Assembly: GCA_039619475.1 (NCBI GenBank)
Contig: CM077115.1
Location: forward strand, 448,063,292-448,127,291
DNA from: Icerya purchasi
Taxonomy: Eukaryota; Arthropoda; Insecta; Hemiptera; Monophlebidae
Length of the DNA stretch: 64,000 nt
Direction: 5' to 3'
Within the stretch, counting starts at the first letter, position 1; each line of letters starts with the position of its first letter. The notes beneath the pieces were generated by a model. The model ran no database searches and was not told the origin of the DNA. It saw only the letters and a list, made by a program, of their open reading frames with translations. Below, in pieces: positions 57,272 through 64,000 of this stretch. The position numbers and the translations under genes were made by a program.

Positions 57272-58002
57272 TATCCCATTGAAAACATAAATGTAAAAAT
57301 GGGAGCCAAGTTCAATATTTAGAATATGCGTGGTTGCCGACTTCGCCGACAAAAGAATTGAGATCTAAACGGGTGAGAAGTTCTGTAGATAATTCTGAAA
57401 TTTATTTATAAAAACATACAAAATTCTAAAATTAAAACACAATTTCTTGTTTTTTCCGCTACAATACGATGTTTGCTATTTAAAGATATAACTTCATAAA
57501 TATTCGAATTATTTATACAAAGTAGATAATTTAGGATAAATTAAAGTTCATTATTTGATTTAGTTTTCACATACAAGTTATCTTATATTTGGCTAACCAA
57601 CTTATCTTCTTTATGTTTTACGCGAGTTACTGTTTTTATATTGTACGGTCAACATATCTTAAAAAATTTTGTTTGCTGGTAAAAACTAACGAAGTCAAAT
57701 CGCGTGAGCTTTAACTTATCCTAAATTATCTGCTTTGTGTAAATAATTCGACTGTTCAAATTTAAAAAGTTACATATATTTTTAAATAGCAAATATTGTT
57801 GTAGCAAAAAAAAAAAAACAAGAAAATGTGTTCTAAATTTATTTTAGAATGTTGTATGTTCTTATAAATAAATTTCGCAGGATTATCTACAGAACTCGGC
57901 ACCCATTTAGATCTCAATTCTTTTGTCGGCGAAGTCGACAACCACGCATATTCTTAGTATTGAATTTGGTTCCTATTTTTATATTTATGTTTTTGATGGG
58001 AT
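57272..58002. mobile_element. 731-bp foldback element, ~280-bp arms
   Basis: The arms 57272-57549 and 57708-58002 are inverted: ATCCCATTGAAAACATAAAT, GCGTGGTTGCCGACTTCGCC, AAAAGAATTGAGATCTAAA, CAAAGTAGATAATTTAGGAT and their complements. The centre is 158 bp. The arms are ~85-90% alike by eye with small indels. It is non-coding. Confidence 0.85.
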
Positions 58003-58399
58003 GCCCGTTACGTGAGTGCCCGACATTCCTATTATCGTTTATTCAAATTGAACACATTATAATCTTATCCATGCTTATTGTATAAATCGAAAATAAATAA
58101 ACCTAAATTATTATATGTCTAATTGTAAGTAAATATAAAAACATACGCATACATACATTCACTCTAGATACGCATCTAAACACAAATACATAATGATAAC
58201 TTATATATTCAAATTCGCATACATGATCTTCTTTAACAAGTACAAACAGAAAAGTACCGAAAACGAAACGACGCAAAAAAACAAAGAAGAAAATATATAA
58301 TCAAAAAATTGAATAACTGAGCCACATAAATAGAAAAATTCGGAACTTAGCTTGGTTTCTAATATTTTTTTTTTGTTTGATTTTAATTAATTTATTTAT
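58003..58399. repeat. Spacer starting with a shared ~45-bp motif
   Basis: ATGCCCGTTACGTGAGTGCC plus CGACATTCCTATTATCGTTT at 58001-58041 recurs, reverse-complemented, at 13605-13650 (TGCCCGTTGTATGAGTGCCC). This probably marks the end of a repeat family. Confidence 0.55.
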
Positions 58400-59786
58400 T
58401 TTTAACATATAAAGCTTTAATGTGGTTAGCGGCGGAAACCATCCAATTAAGTTTTTGGTTTCCTCCCCTTCACATTGTACTATTCTTAATCTTATCTTAA
58501 CATATCATAATATTAATATAAATTGATATTGTAGTTTCTGTATTGCAATTCCTTTTTGGCCAAATTATTGAATATGTTTATTTTTTCCATTACCAATTCT
58601 CCACAGTCGTCCGCGATCTCCAAGTTTAATATGTTACATCCATTCAGTATTATATGCTGCACACTGTCCTGCTCACTGCATCTAATGCGCAATTTTCCGT
58701 TTCTGCTATCTTGAATAATCTTTGCACCATTCTTTCAGCCACTACTTCCTTTTTCCACATACTAATTCTATTTCGTTTAAAATATGATTGGGGATATTAC
58801 TGATTGATTCAATTAAAGCTTAAAATCACCTTAGATTTACCCTACCAGGATAAATGTAATATATATTACTCTGTTTTCTTGTTATTCCAGTTTTTTGCCT
58901 GGATGGTAACTTTATATTGTTGCTATTAAATTCAAGTAATCAAAATAGTGATAGTACATCCTGGGAGATATTTCATTGTCTTTCTTTCACACATAATTGA
59001 TCTAAAGTCAATTTATTTTCGGTGGGGTAGTATAAGTTTCAGACACTTTTTCTGAATTGTACCTATTTTATTGATCTCCGTTTTCTTAGCCTCTCCCCAT
59101 ATTTGGATTGCATATAGAATTCTAGACGTTATTATTGCATTATAGTATGTATATACGTAGTGTTCCATATGATAGCACCTACTTTAATTTATATAAAGCT
59201 GGCATTAACAGTCTTATTTTCGAATTTAAATCTTGAATGTGCTTTTTCCAGTTTAAAGATTTATCGATATATTCCTAAATATTTAAAATCTTTTACGTTT
59301 TTTAAAAGTGGACATAAACAAGAAAGAGTATTATTTTTTTTTTTTTTTTTGGGCGTCGAAAATTCAACCCATCGACAAAGAGTATTATTATTTTCACAGA
59401 GTTCATGTAAGCACTCGTTATTATGAAGGATGATTGTCACCACGCTTTAGTACTGTTTCGGATATGTAACAATTTAGATTTATTTATGTTTACATATAAC
59501 CTCTTATATTATGAGTTCATTTACTAAAATTATCTATATCCTCTTTCAGTAATATTTCCGCCACCTCTAACTTTTTATGTTCAATTAATAAGACAATATC
59601 ATCAGCAAAAACATGTACCCTTGCATTTTTTATATGCCTGTGTAATGAGTTAGTGTGTATTGGAAAGAGGATAGTAGCCAGTATAGTTCCCTGACCTACC
59701 CCATATTGAATACTTTTTTCTTTACTATTACTCTCTGCGATTTTTACTATGCTTTTCCTATTTTTTATATAATTCTGAAATCCCAT
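58400..59786 (-). pseudogene. Older LINE, RT-to-C-terminus part (host of the nested insertion)
   Basis: Minus strand from 59786: MGFQNYIKNRKSIVKIAESN, IQYGVGQGTILATILF, NSLHRHIKNARVHVFADDIV (FADD catalytic motif) and LLIEHKKLEVAEILLKEDID. Further on, frame-shifted, come IITSRILYAIQIWGEAKKTE and IGTIQKKCLKLILPHRK. The tail reads RCSEQDSVQHIILNGCN and LEIADDCGELVMEKINIF, a Cys/His-bearing C-terminus. Its endonuclease lies on the far side of the nested LINE, at 63464-64000. The first half of the RT (the AFD block) is missing from both parts, so an internal deletion preceded or accompanied decay. It is Jockey/CR1-like. Confidence 0.82.
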
Positions 59787-59787
59787 T

Positions 59788-59833
<46 letters not shown>

Positions 59834-59904
59834 AAATAATAGTGAGGATTTCTATGCGCTGTGTTTAACTACTGAGGCTATTACAGCACATGGAGCCTAC
59901 TTAG

Positions 59905-60724
59905 GAAGGTTAAACTCTATGGTATAGGCCGCTGCTACGCACGAAAGCCAACATAGCTGCGACCGCAGACGGAACGTTCGATAAGATCTTAGAGATAGAG
60001 GTGGTAGTGAAATAGGTGGATCTTGGTGCCGCAAAAGAGAAACATTCGAGAAGGAGGTGAGATGTAGACGGGGCGCTTTGTTGACCACAGAAGAAGCAGA
60101 CATGTGGGGGTGCTTGTCCCGTGAAGATATACCCGTGCGAAAGGGTTGTGTGACCTGTTCGGAGGCGATTCAAGACAGAAAAATCTCTGCGAGAAATTTC
60201 GTCTATGGGCCACCAGGGTTCTGTGGTTGATTTTATGCTTCGGAGGAATGTACTTGCGGATTTCCATTCCCGCTGCTTTCTTCTCCAGTTTGGTGCATAA
60301 ATAAATGGGCCATTGTGGGGGGAAGAGGGGGATTACATGGCATTGGAGAGAATAGTGTCGCCTTAGCTGCTCGATTGACGCGCTCATTACCTGGGACTCC
60401 TACATGGGCCGGCACCCATAGGAAGGATATTTCAGAGTTTAGGTGGGATAGTCTGTATAGTAGGTAGTGGACTTTTCTTATCAGGGGGTTTTTGGGTTTT
60501 ATTTCTGAAATAAGTTGAAGGGAATTTAAGGAGTCAGTTATAAGTAGGGCCTTTTGGGACTGGGGGTTAGTATCAGTATAGTGTTGAATGCAGAAAACAA
60601 TCGCATATATTTCAGCGTGCAGTGCTGTGCAGCAATCATGCAGTCTGACTGACTCGGCTGTTTTTGATACTTCGAAGGAGCATGCCGCCGGTCACTGATA
60701 ACCTTTTGCCTTCGCTCCATCTGT
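59905..60724 (-). pseudogene. I-group LINE ORF2: RNase H and Cys/His tail, two stops then frame changes
   Basis: Directly after the TAG, in the same frame, comes TDGAKAKGYQ (catalytic Asp), then a TGA, then VRLHDCCTALHAEIYAIVF (Glu), LITDSLNSLQLI (Asp) and FLWVPAHVGVPGNERVNRAA. There Asn replaces the Asp usual in the NExVDxxA block. Further downstream, in another frame, NRLRTGHTTLSHGYIFTGQ, VCFFCGQQSAPSTSHLLLEC (C-x2-C...H...C tail) and a stop near 59913 complete the C-terminus. The RNase H removes element RNA during copying; the tail is of unknown but conserved role. Confidence 0.87.
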
Positions 60725-63452
60725 CTAGAGGCATACATGAGCGGTGTAGCTCGCTATGGTGTTTTTTACTATTTGTACTACGTTTGGGGGATATTGTGCT
60801 TTATTGAATTTTGTGAGAGATATGTTTATATTTGTGATCGGCTGACTCCAGGGAGGTACAGTTATTGCGAAATCTGGTAAAGCTCTTGGGATTGAGGGGA
60901 TTTGGAAATGATCCATAACTGAAAAAAATTCAGGCGCTGGATCGTTCCCAAAACTCCCATTAGGGGATATGGTGGCCGGCTCGAGTGACGGGGTCTTAGT
61001 ATTACTAAGGAGGGAGCTCAGTTCTTTAAAGTTGTAATATTTCCTATAATAGGATAGTGGGGGACAACCTGCCAGTGCACACAAACTTACAACAGGAGTA
61101 GAGGGATGAGTGGAAAGAATAGACCGGAGGGCCGCAAAATGTACAGGATCTAAGGATCTTAGCACACTATTGGCGGCTGAGGAGTATACCTGGCACCCGT
61201 AATTGATTCGCGAAAGGATGATTGATCTATATATTGTAAGGAGTAGTTTTGGATTTATGTTGTATTTGTAATTCGACAGATATTTTAGGATGGACAAGGA
61301 TTTTAGACATGTAGCTTTGAGCTCACGTATGTGATCGCGCCAGGAGAGTTTTTTATCAAATATTAAGCCTAGAAACTTAACTGATGGACGGTTTGGGATA
61401 GGAACACCATTTAGACTCAGGAATATGCTGGAAAGTGCGTTTTGGCGTCCCCTGTGGAAATCAACACATATTGTTTTTGTTGAGGAGAAGGTCAAACCGT
61501 TGTCATTGGACCACTTTTGGAGCTTTTTTATGGATTTTTGTAGGATATTTTGAGCGTTTATAGGATGGTTGGATGATAGGGAGATGTTTAGGTCGTCCAC
61601 ATAGAGCCGGGACGTTACAGGGGCGGCAAGCCAGTCAGTTAAGTCGTTAATGTAGTATATGAACCAGGTTGCACTTAAAGCAGAGCCTTGTGGTACACCA
61701 TTTTCCAACAGCATCAGTTCAGACGTTGACGAACCAGTCCTAACTTGGATCGTTCTATTGTCTAAGAAGCTGTGTAGGTATTTACCCATTTTTCCGGCGA
61801 TTCCCGCCGTTCGCAGTTTTAGTAGTAGGCCATGACGCCACAGGCGATCAAAAGCTTTCTCTAAATCGAAAAATACTGCATAGAGGTGCTGTTGACGCTG
61901 AAACGCCGAGAGTATCTGCCTTTGCAGGCTAAGTAGTTGGCTGACTGTTGATCTTGCCTCTCGCACGCCGGCTTGGTTAGGAGAAAGAAGACTTTTCTGT
62001 TCGAGAAAAAACAGGAGACGCCTATTAACCATCTTCTCCAGCGTTTTGGAAATGACACTCAATAACGAGATAGGACGGTAACTTTCGGGAAGGGAAGGGT
62101 CTTTGTTTTCCTTTAGTATTGGGATTATATTTGCCGACTTCCATTGCGCGGGGATGTTTCCAGAATTCCAGATTTGATTGTATATGTGTAGGAGAAAATG
62201 TTTTCCGGAAATTGGGAGGTACTTAAGCATGTATGGGTGGATGCCGTCGGGGCCAGGAGCAGTGTTGGATGTATGGTGGTTGAGTTGGAAATTTAGTTCT
62301 GAGATGGTAAAATTACTATTGTATGATTCATTGGATTCGGGTGGAAAGTGCACTGGCTGTTGCTCTGCATGGTATTTCATGCTACGGAAAGCGGGGGGAT
62401 ACTTTTCTGATGACGATGCTGCGGTGAAGTGATTGGCAAACGCTTCGACAACGTTAGCTTCATCCGTTATTAGACTGCCATTGATGTTGAGAAGGACGCG
62501 TTTTGGGACAGTGCTAATTCCATTGATGGATTTTATTTTATTCCATATGGTCCTGTTTGACGTTGATGAGGAGATGGATGAAATAAACTGTGACCAGCAC
62601 TCTTGCTTTTTGTCGCGAATGAGAGCTCTGGCAAGGGCTCGGCACTTCTTGAAGGCTACTAAGTCAGATAGCGACCGAGACGATTTATACTTTCTGAGTG
62701 CTCGTTTACGCTGTTGGATTGCAATGTGGATCTCTTTGCTCCACCATGGTACTTTCTTAGCTCGAAAATTGTGGGAGGTGGGTATCGATAAGTAGGCAGC
62801 ATCTAGTATAGTATTAAGAAATATCTTTAAATTGTCTGATAGGGACTCACTAGGAGCTGGGATTTTAATTCCGGCTGTGTATGCCGTCCAGTCTGCCTTG
62901 TGAAATGAGAATCTTGGGGGTCTTGGGATTGGTGGTGATGGATGATATCCTGTGAAATGCAGAAATACAGGGAAATGATCGCTGGAGCAAAGGTCGTCAT
63001 GGACAGATGATTTAAGTTTCGGGAGCAGTAATGGGGATACTAATGCCAAGTCAATTGTTGAGAAAGTGTTATGGGAGAGATTAAAATGTGTATGGTTAGG
63101 TGGGGGGAGAATGCACAAATCGTGCTCCGTTAGTATGTTTGTAATAATTGATCCATGTCTGTTGGTGGACGTCGCTCCCCATAGCGGGGAGTGAGCGTTA
63201 AAGTCTCCAAGTATGACCATTGGGCTTACTAGTTGAGATATGGCATTTTGAAGGTCTGCCGAGTGTACCATATGGTTGGGGGGAAAGTAGCAGTTGCAGA
63301 TCGTTAGTGTGGACCTCGATAGATTGTGTAAGAGAACAGATATCGCTACCATCTGAAGGGGTGTATTCATTCTGACCGATACAGCCGTGATCGACGTGTG
63401 CACTAGAGTTGCTACTCCTCCCTTTACTCGGTTGCCTCCGATATTATCGCAT
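60725..63452 (-). CDS. I-group LINE ORF2: endonuclease and reverse transcriptase (open to the truncation)
   Basis: An open frame runs from the 5' truncation at 63452 (CDNIGGNRVKGGVATLV) to a TAG at 60725. Counting residues from the GTG at 63403: GDFNAHSPLWG at 66-76 (endonuclease Asp/Asn), SSDHFP at 140-145 (catalytic DH), an RT1-like TAPGPDGIHPYMLKY at 381-395 and SYRPISLLS at 441-449. Then come FFDLEKAFDRLW at 511-522 (first RT Asp), NGVPQGSALS at 568-577, RLYVDDLNIS at 599-608 (YVDD instead of the commoner YADD) and SVKFLGLIFD at 674-683. No frameshift or stop interrupts ~900 codons, so the insertion is recent. The TAG falls just before the RNase H motif TDGAK in the same frame, so it is a premature stop, not the natural end. 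There is no start codon, since the 5' part of the element is missing. Confidence 0.9.
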
Positions 63453-63463
63453 TCCCATTAGTT

Positions 63464-64000
63464 GATTATTTCAAATGACTAGATTTTCTAAATCATTAAT
63501 CAGTAGAAATTTGAAATACTGATCTCTAATTTTCGTGAAATTGATTATTTTTTGACTCATCCATTCATTTTTGAGATTATATTTAGTTACATTTTTACCC
63601 TCGCTTACTTCCAATTTACATTCTTTATATATATTTTAAAAACTGAATGTGCGTAATGACATATGTCTCCTGCCGTTGTAATGTTACTCACCTCGCTCCA
63701 GTTATACTTAACAATTTTATTGTGAAGACTATTTTCACCAAACAAATATTTCAGAGAATTTTCCGATTCGAGATACTAATTGCACAACAGATCATACAAT
63801 GGTCAGATATTTCTGTATTAATTATTCCCGAAGTAATTTAATTTGTTTTATACTTCATAAATATATTATCTATGCAGGATTGAGTATTTCTATCTATCTG
63901 ATATTCTTCTCTTGTAACTCCACTAATTAAAATTACATTTAAAAAGGTCTCCGCCTGTGCATTATGAAGCAATAAGTCAATACTAAAATCACCGCAAATC
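63464..64000 (-). pseudogene. Older LINE, endonuclease part (continues beyond window)
   Basis: Minus strand from the window edge: GDFSIDLLLHNAQAETF (GDFN-type motif with Asn to Ser), then NTQSCIDNIFMK, a TAA after KYKTN, then ITSGIINTEISDHCMIC (SDH motif). LFGENSLHNKIVKYNW follows, frame-shifted. This is the distal part of a Jockey/CR1-like endonuclease. It is separated from its RT remnant (58400-59786) by the nested LINE, and the target duplication shows the two were contiguous before. Confidence 0.85.

Larger units (their letters stand above)
59792..63452 (-). mobile_element. Nested I-group LINE with 11-bp target duplication
   Basis: A 5'-truncated non-LTR retrotransposon on the minus strand. 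A 40-nt T run on the plus strand at 59790-59829 is its poly(A) tail. TCCCATTAGTT occurs at 59781-59791 and 63453-63463, the target-site duplication (two T's may belong to the tail). Coding order from 5': end of endonuclease, reverse transcriptase, RNase H, Cys/His tail, ~100-bp 3' untranslated region. RNase H after RT places it in the I group (I/R1/LOA-like). It splits an older LINE (58400-59786 and 63464-64000). Confidence 0.93.

Noticed and set aside
60725..63403. 892-codon open frame as a host protein gene
   Set aside because: It has LINE endonuclease and RT motifs, a poly(A) tail, target duplications and a 5' truncation, so it is a retrotransposon.

Overview
The window looks like AT-rich insect nuclear DNA (roughly 70% A+T by eye). 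The content is spliceosomal exons, non-LTR retrotransposons, tRNA-derived SINEs and Tc1/mariner, hAT-like and Mutator-like debris. There is no operon, Shine-Dalgarno or prokaryotic gene signal. A hemipteran-like insect would fit, but the sequence alone does not fix the taxon.

Host gene. The clearest host signal is on the minus strand: three exons of one immunoglobulin-superfamily gene of the lachesin/DIP type. They lie at 36796-36491 (a complete membrane-proximal Ig domain), 20065-20000 and 16244-16107 (a Ser/Thr/Asn-rich stalk with N-glycosylation sequons). All three have GT/AG borders, lengths divisible by three (306, 66 and 138 bp) and phase-1 junctions, so they join in one frame. Earlier Ig exons and the terminal (probably GPI-signal) exon were not found. 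Most of the window therefore reads as introns and flanks of a large gene. Two stretches look unlike the repeat-filled rest and could be regulatory or UTR: about 12.47-13.13 kb and the CpG/GC-rich 50.1-51.1 kb.

Layout. 0-16 kb: mariner relic, 20-bp minisatellite, RTE endonuclease relic, Jockey relic, LINE endonuclease fragment, Mutator-like transposase fragment, RTE tail, a large palindromic MITE, a second mariner relic. 16-20 kb: stalk exons with an intron almost filled by RTE and LINE sequence; one LINE poly(A) tail touches a splice donor. 20-36 kb: a long AT-rich intron with a ~280-bp tandem repeat, a TIR element carrying a SINE with 14-bp target duplications, an internally deleted mariner with its TIRs, and a LINE broken by a MITE and a hairpin insertion. 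36-41 kb: Ig exon, small LINE insertion, Tc1/mariner relic, LINE RNase H relic. 41-49 kb: SINEs, small TIR elements, tRNA-Glu-like repeat, LINE tail, minisatellite. 50-58 kb: GC-rich block, SINE, foldback elements, hAT MITE, 33-bp minisatellite. 58-64 kb: an I-group LINE (5'-truncated, RNase H-bearing, 11-bp target duplication, 40-nt poly(A)) inserted into an older LINE.

How the parts work together. No mobile element looks autonomous: every transposase or reverse transcriptase has stops, deletions or lost catalytic residues. The best preserved is the LINE at 59.8-63.5 kb, with one ~2.7-kb open frame and only two stops in its RNase H. Several dispersed families recur within the window (the ACTTT-tailed SINE, the AAAAATGCACT palindromic MITE, the ACAACGTAATTCTTA MITE, G-rich hAT-like MITEs), which allows internal comparison.
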